From assembly GCA_009760855.2 (NCBI GenBank), contig WPIO01000113.1:382001-446000 (forward strand): 64,000 nucleotides of DNA, given 5' to 3'. This document shows, piece after piece, positions 11,901-21,953 of the stretch (positions are counted from its first letter, which is position 1; every line of letters starts with the position of its first letter). A program made the position numbers and the translations under genes. Below the pieces are notes generated by a model, which was not told the origin of the DNA, did no database searches, and was given only the letters and a program-made list of their open reading frames with translations. The stretch is from Cristatella mucedo (taxonomy: Eukaryota; Bryozoa; Phylactolaemata; Cristatellidae).

Positions 11901-12845
11901 TAAGTGAGGCTGCCAAAGGAGCTAACATTGTTTTACTCTCTAGTTCTGAATTGCACCTGAAGATGTACTGGTTGAGAGTTCTTACTGAAATATATTATTA
12001 CATTTAGGAAGAAAATATATTATGATTAGTTTACATGTCATCATGGCTGCAGCAGCTATCGGTCACTTTGAGCCACACCATGAAATCGCGGGCTAGGACA
12101 TTCTAATAATGGGCAGAACAAGCCCTGCTCAGAACTGAGAGCCCAGCTGGAACACGAAAAATTCGAGCAGGACAAAAGCACGCAATGCTAACAATACTTT
12201 TTTAAGAATAATGATGATAATATTGTTCGTGGGACCCGAACTTGCTCGAACCGTGCTCGAAGTTGAGCAACTTACCTTGGAACAGTCTAGCTGGAGATTA
12301 TCTCCAAGGAATCGCACACAACCTGAGAATTTAATTTAAAATAAACTAACATTATTAGGCTATATTGACTCTTTCTATAAGACTAGGCCATTTCAAAATG
12401 TATTTAAAGCAGCCATAAATTATAATGTAGAATGAGAGTTATACTGTGTAGGAATTTTTGTATGAACTACTTGAATCGTGAATATTTATTCAAAGCAGCA
12501 TTCTTTGAAATTATTTTCTGCATGCTTTTGTCGGTGCGCTTTTGCCCTGTTCACTTCTGTCGGGTTGCCAGTGCACATGCCAAGATGCACAAGCTCACAC
12601 ACAACCTCACGGCCAAGAAGGAGCGCGTGCCGACAGCCAAGAGCAAACTGTGACGGACACCGATTTGCGTGCATGCCCACGGGCAAGAGGTCAAGCAAAT
12701 GTGTGCTCTGTTTGTATGGCGACTGTTTGTATGGCGACGGTGGCGGCGCTCAAAGTGATTGTGGCTGGCTGGTTCTTGCAAGAGTGCCTACCCTGCTCAA
12801 TTGGCTGTGGCACTGTGTGAGAAGCTACTAATGCTGCTTCCCTTC
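11901..12845. other. No recognisable gene
   Basis: Short overlapping frames, with a GC-richer part at 12,540-12,830. No domain recognised. Confidence 0.45.
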
Positions 12846-12850
12846 GATGT

Positions 12851-12869
12851 CTGTGTGTGTGTGTGTGTT

Positions 12870-12913
<44 letters not shown>

Positions 12914-12935
12914 GGGGGTGGGGTGTGGGGGTGTG

Positions 12936-13004
<69 letters not shown>

Positions 13005-13015
13005 GTGTGTGTGTG
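12851..13015. repeat. (TG)n microsatellite with G-rich interruption
   Basis: Two (TG)n tracts separated by a GGGG-rich segment at about 12,910-12,940. All long His/Thr or Val/Cys frames here are translations of the repeat. Confidence 0.97.
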
Positions 13016-13217
13016 GGTGGGTGGGTGGCGGCAGCAACACCTGTCACAGAGCGGGCTCGAGGGGAGGTGAAGGCTCTGGAGTGGCAGCGACTGGACGGTG
13101 ACAGACGGTGTCCTCGAAGTGCTAATGGTGGAGACGCTTGAGGTGCCAACAGCAGACATGCTTGAGATGTCCGAGCGCAGGAGCCCCGTGAGACGACAGC
13201 GGCCACGGTCCGGATGC

Positions 13218-13247
13218 CGACGGCTGCAGGAATGCCTGCAGCCGTCG
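13218..13247. other. 13-bp perfect hairpin with 4-nt loop
   Basis: CGACGGCTGCAGG (13,218-13,230), loop AATG, then its exact complement CCTGCAGCCGTCG (13,235-13,247). GC-rich and stable. Function unknown. Confidence 0.85.
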
Positions 13248-13469
13248 AGACTGAACAAACTGAAGATGTGGATCAGCCTGCGGCCATATACTCCTCATAG
13301 GTAGCCTGTGCAACAGCTCGCTTTGCCGACTTTGTGCTTTATTGAGAAAAGCAACTTGGACGCTAATTAGCTTGCCTTGCTGTCATGTTGTTGTTGCCAT
13401 CCGTTTGACGTGTGATCCCGAGATCACGTGATGAGGTTTGATTTCAGGCCGGCACCCGGCTGCTGCATG

Positions 13470-13615
13470 CTAGCCCACCTTTGATGTTGCTTAGCCCACC
13501 TTTGATGCTGATTAACCAGCCTTTGATGTGGCTAAGCTAGCCCTTTGATTTGGCTTAAGCTCACTTTTGACGTTGCTTCTTGGAAAAGGGCTGCTTGGCT
13601 AGCGTTTGATGTTCC
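13470..13615. repeat. Degenerate minisatellite, period about 21-24 bp
   Basis: Five to six diverged units built around AGCCCACCTTTGATGTTGCT. Units become more diverged toward 13,600. Confidence 0.75.
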
Positions 13616-15105
13616 GGGCTGCTTCCAAAAAGAAGCTAGCAGACCCAGAGCTCAGTTGGGACGCCTGGGCCTCTTCGAGTCCAAATACAGTCGTCCCTTT
13701 GCACTTCGACTTTCGAGGCTTTGCCCTTTCGTGGTTTTTCAAATATGTTCAATACAAGTTGATCGAGTTAGTGAAAATATGCAGTTCTTGGGGAGGGCAT
13801 GGTTGTCTGAGTCAATTATATACAGTTGTATTAAAATTAAAATTAAAATTACTGTACATATGGACTGTAGGCCTACGTTCCTCTCTGCTCCAGGACAAAG
13901 GTGCTTTTCCGGTCGAGCAGTTCTTGTGCTCCAAACAACTGAGCCAGGCTGGCGCTGCGCTACAATGCTGAAGTAAACACAGAACATTCACGACAACCGT
14001 TTAGTGGACCTCTGCCAAGGAGCATACACGAAGTCATATAAAAATAAGCATGCAAAGCAAACGGGACAAACCTGGGTGGGACAGATGAATCTCCAGCTTC
14101 GTCCCGAGAGTCTCTGTGTAGATGGTTGCAGGTGGTGAAAGAAGCTAGAAGCCAATTCCAGACATTCAGTGCACACTAACAAAGGACCAAAGAGATCAAT
14201 TTAGAAGCTAGGAACTGCAAGACCACTGACAGCCGAGTAGAAAGTGGTGCAAAAGCACACTGAAGGATCAAAGTGGTCCGATAGGTAACCTGTTGCAAGA
14301 AAGTTAAGCAGCCTGTAAGCCAGTAAAAGATGGGAACTCGAGAAGTAGATTTGATACTTGACACGGTGTCACTGATACTCAGACAGAAGTGACATGATGC
14401 GGTAGCTATGCCGATGACTATAAATAAATAAATATATATATACAAATAAATAAATATATATGTATATATATATATTTTTTCACCACTGAATTGCCGAGCT
14501 GTCTTAGTTTGCACCTGGTGGAGACAATTGAGGGCACTGCTTTGGTGGGAAAATCTGATGGTGACACAAAAAAAGAAATTTCAGCTGCTATCACGATTTG
14601 ACTTACCAGTGACAGAGTAAACAAAAAAGATGAATCTGAGGTCAGTCAGCGTGTTTTAGCTGAGAGCCGGCCTGCACCCAGAATACGCCGGGTCACATCA
14701 GTTTTTGAAATACATATTTATATCAAGCAGACAGAAATGTTGCTGAAGAAGTTGGCCCTTGCATGTGGTCGCACTACTCAAGATTATCGCTGGCATGATT
14801 AGTGAAGGACAGCAAGTATTAGTTAACGATAAGCAATTCAAGAAGAACTATGGGCGACACCTACATCGAGCGGAACCTTCAGCTGGCAACTAATTGGCAC
14901 GATCTGCATATTGGGCAGTGAAAGAAAGCAAGAGGGACATCTGAACACATTCTGTTAGTTCTGTCGTATCCCAGGAGACGCTATCAGCCACCATCATCGG
15001 CCTAATTGCAATAAGTAACTAGCTATGTTTTGTCCTAATGACTAGAATGACAGGCAGCCACAGGCTCAGTGTGGCCAGTTTGCTAAGGCAGCTAGCCTGG
15101 CCTTG
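13616..15105. other. No recognisable gene
   Basis: Contains a short (AAAATT)n run near 13,833-13,850 and an AT-rich patch at 14,420-14,475. The stretch at 14,141-14,180 resembles 35,786-35,826, so part may be an old dispersed repeat. Confidence 0.4.
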
Positions 15106-15660
15106 GTGAAGAGCATTGCAGTTAATCCCAGGGCTCAGCTGTACGTTTTTTGAAAGGCACAATGGCCAATACAAATGAACGTGCTAAATCAGCTGTAATT
15201 CCAATGCATACAGCAATATTAGACCCTTTGCAGTAATTTCTAGCAATCCTGACTCGTGGAAATGAGAGCCTACTTTAAAATCAGTACTTTGATCGTACTT
15301 CCTTTGCAGCAAATGTAAAGTGCCTAGAAAGAGATTGAGTTCTCTGGGGGTGCTATATCAAAAGTATTATTATTATTATTATTACACCGGTAGTTATCTG
15401 TTCGTAGTAACCGACTGTCTCTACATATAATGTTAAAAACTCTGTTCTGTTCAGAGCACACTGTTTACTCAAACTGAACTTAACTTGAGTAGGTGCTTGC
15501 CTGTCATTGGCCACACGAGGCCAATCACTGAGGGCGAGGGTCCCGTCAGCTCGCCCTCCTTAAAATCCTTGAGGATTCTTATCTGCCTCACTCTTGGCAG
15601 GACCGGCAGCCCCAGGGCTTCCCCCTCAATACCTTGGACATCTGCATCAACATTGGCATT
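15106..15660 (+). repeat. Dispersed repeat D, copy 1
   Basis: Shares ordered blocks with 40,150-40,640: GGCTCAGCTGTACGTTTTTT, then an ATCCTGACTCGTGG-like block, then CCGGTAGTTATCTGTTCG, then GTTCTGTTCAGAGCACACTG, then TTTACTCAAACTGAACT. An L2-A tail (15,288-15,386) interrupts it. I do not recognise a protein or a known family. Confidence 0.6.
15288..15386 (+). mobile_element. L2-A LINE 3' tail inserted in repeat D
   Basis: Starts at GATCGTACTTCCTTTGCAGC, includes the hairpin block and ends in (ATT)n. Repeat D sequence resumes directly afterward, so this is a very short, 5'-truncated insertion. Confidence 0.9.
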
Positions 15661-16165
15661 TCCATCGATTCCAAGTGACCTTCAGGCTAAAAGACAGCCT
15701 AGAAATACAAACCCGACATTTTCCTCACGAAACCTTCTGCCTTGCAACTTCGGGTTGAAGATCACAAGCAATTTTATTAAAAGCTGGTTCATGTTGGCAG
15801 ACACACACATACACATCCAAAGCTCGGCACCAAATCTTAATATACCTTCACACGTTGTACCAGCACCTAAGGTTTTATGTAAATCAACTTGATGATCGAT
15901 GAAACCTGACAAAGATAGAATTATTTAAGTGATACTTTCCTCAACATGACATTATATGTGGTCACGTGAAAGCTGCATCTTTATAACAGTACTTGCTAGC
16001 CAAAAGATAATACTAACGAAACAGCTGCATAGTACCTGCAGAAAACCACATTGCTTTCTAGGTTCAGCGTGGGCATGCCAACATCATGTTAGCTTTGACC
16101 TACACAAGAGTAACGTTATTGAAACCAATGCAAACGATCTGCAACATATGCCTTTGCACTCATAC

Positions 16166-16489
16166 CTGTCTTTTTCTTGATGACGGCGGTCGCGAGCTAG
16201 CCTTCCCAAAAAGTGCTTCGTATTTTTTATGGTACTTATCAGCGACTTCAGTAAAAATTTTTGTAGCCTCTTCTTCAGCTACAACATTCATTCCAGCACC
16301 ACGCATCGAACGGAGTGTTTTACATGCATGCACTCAGGTGAAAAACACGCCACAGAGTTTCATAGGACGAATCTTTTTGCTTACGAGCTTTTATTTTCTC
16401 CCTGTCTAGCTTTCAGTGCATCTGATTTCGTGCTTTTGCTTTTAAACAGAACTCTTCTGCAAGTGGTTCAAATTTCGCGACAGCTTCCT
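16166..16489 (-). pseudogene. Exon-like coding fragments of unknown gene
   Basis: On the minus strand an acceptor-like TATAG at 16,490 precedes a frame encoding EAVAKFEPLAEEFCLKAKAR. After an in-frame TGA the same frame continues as KLDREKIKARKQKDSSYETL. A second segment (16,278 to 16,166) follows an acceptor-like TTGTAG and encodes EEEATKIFTEVADKYHKKYE. It ends at AAAGACAG|GTATGAG, a good donor. The amino-acid composition is strongly protein-like, but I do not recognise a family. The internal stop suggests a decayed gene fragment, an assembly error, or chance. Confidence 0.3.
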
Positions 16490-16499
16490 CTATAAAATA

Positions 16500-17355
16500 G
16501 GGCTCTCAAAAATTAAACCGATATGGCACTGCCGGGGATTACTGGTCCGGAACCGCAAAAAATTAGCACGAAATAGTACACCGTAATCGCATTCTCATTT
16601 TTAAAATACATGACTGCTGGCTCAATCCCCAATAATCGCAAAATTTACGAAAATCAAATTGATAATTACGCCCAAATCAAAAGATTCTAGGGCACGAATG
16701 CGCACTTGCCTACCGCCGCGGTTGCGCAGCATAACATCTTCTTACTAGGCTGGCTGGCCTGTGAAAAAACGGATATTCGAAGCTCGATGACATCGCGGAT
16801 GCAATGTACCGGTCTCTGCAGTAATGTAAATGAGTTTTCCTGGCTCTATGACATCGAGACGGGGTTACATATTCACGCAGGACCCAGAAACCCTCAGCGG
16901 AAAATAATCAGCGGATGCTATTAGGGGCTCGGTTGCGGCACTTGAAACAATTGCTTCACATCAGACTGGGTTAGGAGACGGAAGGAATCGGCCTACGGTG
17001 ACGACACCAAGCGAAGCAGCACTCTGACCCTTACTGCGTTCCTTTTCCACACTCGCTGCCTATCTCGCTCGCTCTCTTTCTCATCGAGTAAGACGGCGAT
17101 CGTCTTAACGATATTTTACAACTGTATTCTGCCATTTCCTTGATTAAGAAACCAATCTACGTCATCTTCTAGAGACGATTATCTGCTTCAGAAACCTACT
17201 TTGTAATAATTATCACAGAGAAAAATGCGTTTTTAATGCATACTTACAGGAACGACCCACTTTTTTTTATATGAGCACAGTGTGCATAGAAAGTGGTCTA
17301 GTCTGGCTATCAACACAGTTTTCATGGCCAGCTATGAACAGTGTTCATAGCGGGA
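16500..17355. other. No recognisable gene
   Basis: AT-rich sequence with short open frames. Nothing recognised. Confidence 0.45.
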
Positions 17356-17396
17356 TGGCGCATTACATTTCATTACATTACATTACATTACATAGC
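17356..17396. repeat. (CATTA)n short tandem repeat
   Basis: Several CATTA units immediately upstream of repeat C copy 1. LINE-B copies also end in CATTACATTA-type tails, so this may be the relic tail of a lost LINE-B. Confidence 0.8.
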
Positions 17397-18705
17397 TGGA
17401 ACTGACCGGCGCCCCACCGAACTGTTACCTTGAGTGGCAGTCAGTTTTGTGGGCGAGGTGTTGCCGTCACGTGGTTCGACCTCAACCCGCCCGATGGGCG
17501 TGCTCCATGCCGGCCCGTACCGTATCCGTTCAGGCCGTGTTTACTTGCTGCCCATGCCTGTCCACCGCTAAGTGGGACCGATGTCAGTTCTCCATCTCTC
17601 TTCACACCTCGTGCTCCGGAGCAGTATACTCAGGCTACTACACCAGTATGTACGATCGCACGCCTGCGTCGCCTGCGTACAATACAGCACCCACGAGGCG
17701 TAAACCGGGGGGGGGGTGGTGTGTGTGTGGAGGCTTCGCCGTTCATCATTCCCTTCATCTAGCACAAGAGCCATCTCCGGTACTGACAAGCATTCACCTG
17801 CGCAGTGAATTTTAGTAGTTCTTGGAAAGAGTTTCTTAAAAACGCCACCATGAAAGCTTATATTTGTGGTAGTTACGTGAGCTGGAACATGCGGACCACT
17901 CAGTACGCTGACTAAGAACGCTAATAATCTCAAAATACACGCCGTGCATATTTATAAAATATGTAAATGAGATTGTTAGTTTGATTATGTGGCAAATTAC
18001 GTCAAAACAACGATTGGAAGAGTCTTATTGCAAGATTAACAGCCAGAAGGCGCCGTACTGCGCGGATTTCAGCCACGTGCGCTGGCCGCTTCGCGTGCCC
18101 GGCAATACAAGTTGATCTTACGCAGAAATTGGGGTGGTTTTTGCTCATAAATAAATACATATATATGATGTGCTATGAAAAAATCAAATATGGGCGAAAA
18201 TTAATGTGCTAATTTCTTGGAATCGAAACCGCGTGTAAACCCTTCCGTGCGACCTTCCACACTTTTCGGCGCTCCGCCTTCCTGGCTGGCAGCCTGCGGC
18301 AGTATGGGTCGAAATGAACTCGTGAGCTGTCGCATGACTTCATCATCTTCGTGCAGATGCTTAATAATTGCGTCGCTTAGAGCAACGTTTTGAAAGAGAC
18401 GTTTGTTCTGCCGCGTTCTACTTACCCGAGCAGTTGTAGTCCAGTCGGTTTACCAGCGCCAACCAAGTGCGTTCTACACTGCTCTTTTATTCTTTCGTTT
18501 GGGCTAGCTTTCTTGCTGGCGTGGCATTATTAGGCTCATTTTCCTGCCTGCAGTTCTTAACTTCATATCCTGTTTTTGCGAGGGTTTGCTCGCAGCCCAT
18601 TTATCTGACAGCCGAGATTTACTAATTGCCGCCAGTAGGTAGATGTACATACAATTAGGAATGTGTTAAAAATTTTAATTTCGTTGATTACATAATTTTG
18701 ACGCC
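17396..18705 (+). repeat. Dispersed repeat C, copy 1
   Basis: About 1.3 kb sharing ordered blocks with 40,668, 48,322 and 62,258: CTCTCTTCACACCTCGTGCT, GGACCACTCAGTACG, GATTATGTGGCAAAT, a GATTGGAAGAGTCTTATTGC block, CGAAACCGCGTGTAAACCC, TTTACCAGCGCC, and GGCATTATTAGGCTCATTTT. It ends near ATTTCGTTGATTACATAATT, also present in copy 4. The 5' 400 bp is GC-rich and the middle AT-rich. No conserved ORF, TIR or poly(A) tail was found. Confidence 0.7.
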
Positions 18706-19620
18706 CACTATCTTTTTTAATGTTGGAATGCCGATATTGGTGATGGGCTATGAGCGTTCGCAGTTCACATAACTAGCTCTCATCACCATTCAGTTTTTTT
18801 TCCGTTCGAGATTCGCTTTGATCCTCGATATCAGCAAATTGCAAACGAATTTCAGACTATAACTCATGTAACTGTCACCGAAGACGTTGGCATTTTTTAT
18901 TTTATTTGCATAGGCTTGTGATATATGCTAATGCAGGTGAATGCTTTGTACACATTCGCAGAAACATGATGCACATGCACAATCATTAGCATACACCAGC
19001 CGTGCATTCATAAGTACGTGCACACTTTAGTAAGTTTATTGTTATACTAATATTTATGTCTGCTTGAGTGCAGCTGTGAGCAGACTTAGCAGTGTGAGCA
19101 CTGTCGTCCGTGAATTGTTGTGCATGCACTCTAACCACTAACACAGTGTATCCCAAGTTGGCCTCTAGAGCAAGCCACTGTGTTATTCTTTTGGGTGTTC
19201 GTGAACACGTGTTGCAACCTTAGGCAGGTCTCCGAAGAATGCATGAGCTGAAGCCGTGGGGCACCTCTTTAGCTGGGACTCGCCGAGCTCATTTTTACTG
19301 AGTGACGTTACACTGAAGTTTTTGGTCTGTTTTAGTAAATGGTCTTTGGTGATCTCATGCTTTACCTAACAGTTGAAGGCAAACAATCAGCAAAACATTC
19401 TGTAAACCCGAAATCTTTTTCAATGTGCTCAAGACGTTGGTTTATATCACACTACATATAGTCATATGCAAAACGAGCTAATGTTTCTATTGTTGGCAAT
19501 TCAGCTTTCGATGTGCGGCTCGTTCTTCGTCAGGCCAGTGTTGATCGTCGTGCTTGATTTGATTAAAAATCAATGTAAACCTAGGTCACGGGATCCAACC
19601 AAAAATAGCATACCTTTACA
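18706..19620. other. No recognisable gene
   Basis: AT-rich. Nothing recognised. Confidence 0.5.
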
Positions 19621-19624
19621 GGAA

Positions 19625-19835
19625 TAATAACAATATTACATTTGATATAGCACCCTCAGAGAACTCAATGTCTTTCTAGGCATTTTACATTTGCTGCAAT
19701 TAAAAGCAAGATCGAATAGTAGAGGTAGCCTGCTCAATGACGACAAGCATAACATGTTTAGGGGTGACATGCGCAGGGTCAGCATGCGAATATGGTTAGT
19801 GGCAGCATGCACAGTGTCAGCATGCATAAACACAA
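19625..19835 (-). mobile_element. L2-A LINE 3' UTR and tail
   Basis: Reversed tail: AATAATAACAATATTAC, a diverged hairpin block, then the 3' UTR block GGGGTGACATGCGCAGGGTC. Truncated at about 19,835. Confidence 0.85.
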
Positions 19836-20985
19836 TAGCTTTTGCATAAAAAATCTTAACTGCTAATTCATGTATTTTGCATGACCATGTGGATACGTTT
19901 TCGTGCCTTTGTGCTTAGATATATATGAGTGCGGTTTGTGTGTGTGATGTGAATATATTTATATATTTATGTGTCTATGTGTGTATTCATGTTGACATAC
20001 TATGTGTGCGAATGGTTGCATTATGATTATATATACTGTCAAGCAGTTGTGACAGCCATACATGTCGAGATTTACTTTGTGTTCATTTGTTTTCCTTTTG
20101 GTATAGTTCATTCATAAAATACTTGAAATCCACCTGTCATCGATGTAGGCAACAGGTACTAGTTCCTGTGCTAAGCAATATATTCCGATGGAGCATCACA
20201 GCAACATGCACAACAATGCACCGTAATAAAGCGGTGGTGGTCAGTTGATGTAAGTCCTGAATCTGTGCATACGGCATGACTTTGAGAACGTGGTGTGCTG
20301 TTTGATCATAAACGTGCAATTGTCTTTTGGTCATAGTGAAAAGAAAGTAGACATATAAAAAGATCCTGTGTATACCTTGATGTGAGTGTAGCAAACAGAA
20401 CGACCACAATACTTGCTTTTGAACACACCTTATAATTTTTTAAGTTAGTGTGTGATATAAATATTAATGTGTCGTTTTGGTAGGGCCATGTGAGTATTAA
20501 GTTGCTTTCTAGATCCTTTTCTACTCGTGAATGCAATGCATGCAAAACCTAAGTAGTGCAATGCAAATTCGCTAAGGGCATCGTGCATAAGTCAGATGTC
20601 TCAAAAGAATGCAGTATAGCTGCAGCTGAAGTAGCTGCTACTTAGTTTTGGTAAGAGATTGTGTGCGATGTCATGTGCACTTCAGTTGTATGCAGCTTGT
20701 GAATATACTAAGTGACAACCCAAAAAGAAGCAAGTCTGGTGTTGTATGTAGCATTAAATATGATACCCTAACATGATTCTTTATGATCTTTCTTATCTGG
20801 GCAGGAATAGTGGCCTCTCCTCGGGTTAAGCTTATTACACAGAGCCTGAATTAAACTGACATGGTCGGCAACTGGTGTAGGCCAAACACCATTCTCTAGC
20901 TAACTGTCAATATCACTTTATTGAAGTGCTGTGGGGTTCAGATCGTGCGGCTTGTCGGGTCAGAGCAAAAGCATCATTCACACCT
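19836..20985. other. No recognisable gene
   Basis: AT-rich with TG-rich low-complexity patches at 19,915-20,010. No domain. Confidence 0.5.
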
Positions 20986-20989
20986 ATTT

Positions 20990-21246
20990 AGGACAGCATT
21001 TAGTGGGTCCCTGTGATTCGTCCTTGATGTGCTTATGCGTGCTGACACTGAGCATGCTGCCACTAACCACACTTGCATGCTGACCCTGTGCATGTCACAC
21101 CTAACCATGTTATTCATGTTGTTTATCAAGCAAGATATTACTCACCATTCAATCGCGTTTCCCTTTGCAGCAAATGTAAAGCTCCTAGAAAGAGATTGAG
21201 CTCTCTGAGGATGTTTGATCAAGTGCATTATTATTATTATTATGCA
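20990..21246 (+). mobile_element. L2-A LINE 3' UTR and tail
   Basis: Runs from AGCATTTAGTGGGTCCCTG (just past the ORF2 stop) through the 3' UTR and hairpin to (ATT)n. Confidence 0.9.
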
Positions 21247-21424
21247 CGGATTAATTGCCAAAATATTTTCTTGCCCATCAAAGTACTATGAATCTTTATC
21301 TTGATGCCAGTGCAACGATCCCCGTTTAGCCTATTTGAGCTTTGAATGATATATTGTTACCCAAAACATGGAGGAGACAGCACAGAGGTTTGTGGAATGT
21401 AATCCTGGGTGGTTAAGGAAGGTA

Positions 21425-21570
21425 ATAAAGAATGACCCAGTGGTTAAGGTGCTTGCCTCGACCAAGGTCTGGCCAAGATCATGGGCTCGAGCCCTGTGGC
21501 ATATGTGAAGCGCCTGAATAGAGATTAAGTTCTCTCAGGGCGCTATACAAATGAAGTATATTACTATATT
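21425..21570 (+). mobile_element. tRNA-derived SINE with L2-type 3' tail
   Basis: The head looks like a tRNA: A-box-like AGTGGTTAAGGTGCTTGCC and B-box-like ATGGGCTCGAGCCC at suitable spacing. It runs directly into GAAGCGCCTGAATAGAG, TTAAGTTCTCTCAGGGCGC and TATACAAATGAA, an L2-A-like hairpin. This is the classic structure of a SINE that borrows the 3' end of its partner LINE. Relatives lie at 32,340-32,455 (+) and 51,110-51,225 (-). Confidence 0.8.
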
Positions 21571-21950
21571 ATATCGTGATCATGTGACGTCACATGAAAG
21601 AAAGTGCATGATTACAAGGGCTATATGTTTGGTGTATATTCATGTTTCTACATTTTCCATGCGATTCAAGTACTCTTGGCATGAAAGATAATTCTCTTAT
21701 AATCATAATATAGTAGCAGCCACTGTAGCTGCTGCCGAACTGTGAGGACTCTTGGCAACAATGTTCACTAATCTCACTAAGAATACATTAACAAAATCAA
21801 AAAGCTCTTTCGGTAGCAGCACAAGCTGAGCCAAACAGGTGCTGAGACAGTTAATGATGCAATCAAATGCAGGTGAGGATAGAGGCCGGAAGCAGTTCGA
21901 CTATTGGTGCGGTGCATACGAACTGGAGGCCAGATCAATAGAATATTTCA
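21571..21950. other. No recognisable gene
   Basis: Nothing recognised. Confidence 0.5.
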
Positions 21951-21953
21951 GCT

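Noticed and set aside
12542-12820. Possible LKxHxxTH finger remnant (KMHKLTHNLT)
   Set aside because: No paired cysteines upstream and no repeat of the motif.
12691-13258. Long His/Thr-rich minus-strand and Val/Cys-rich plus-strand ORFs
   Set aside because: They are translations of the (TG)n microsatellite and its edges.
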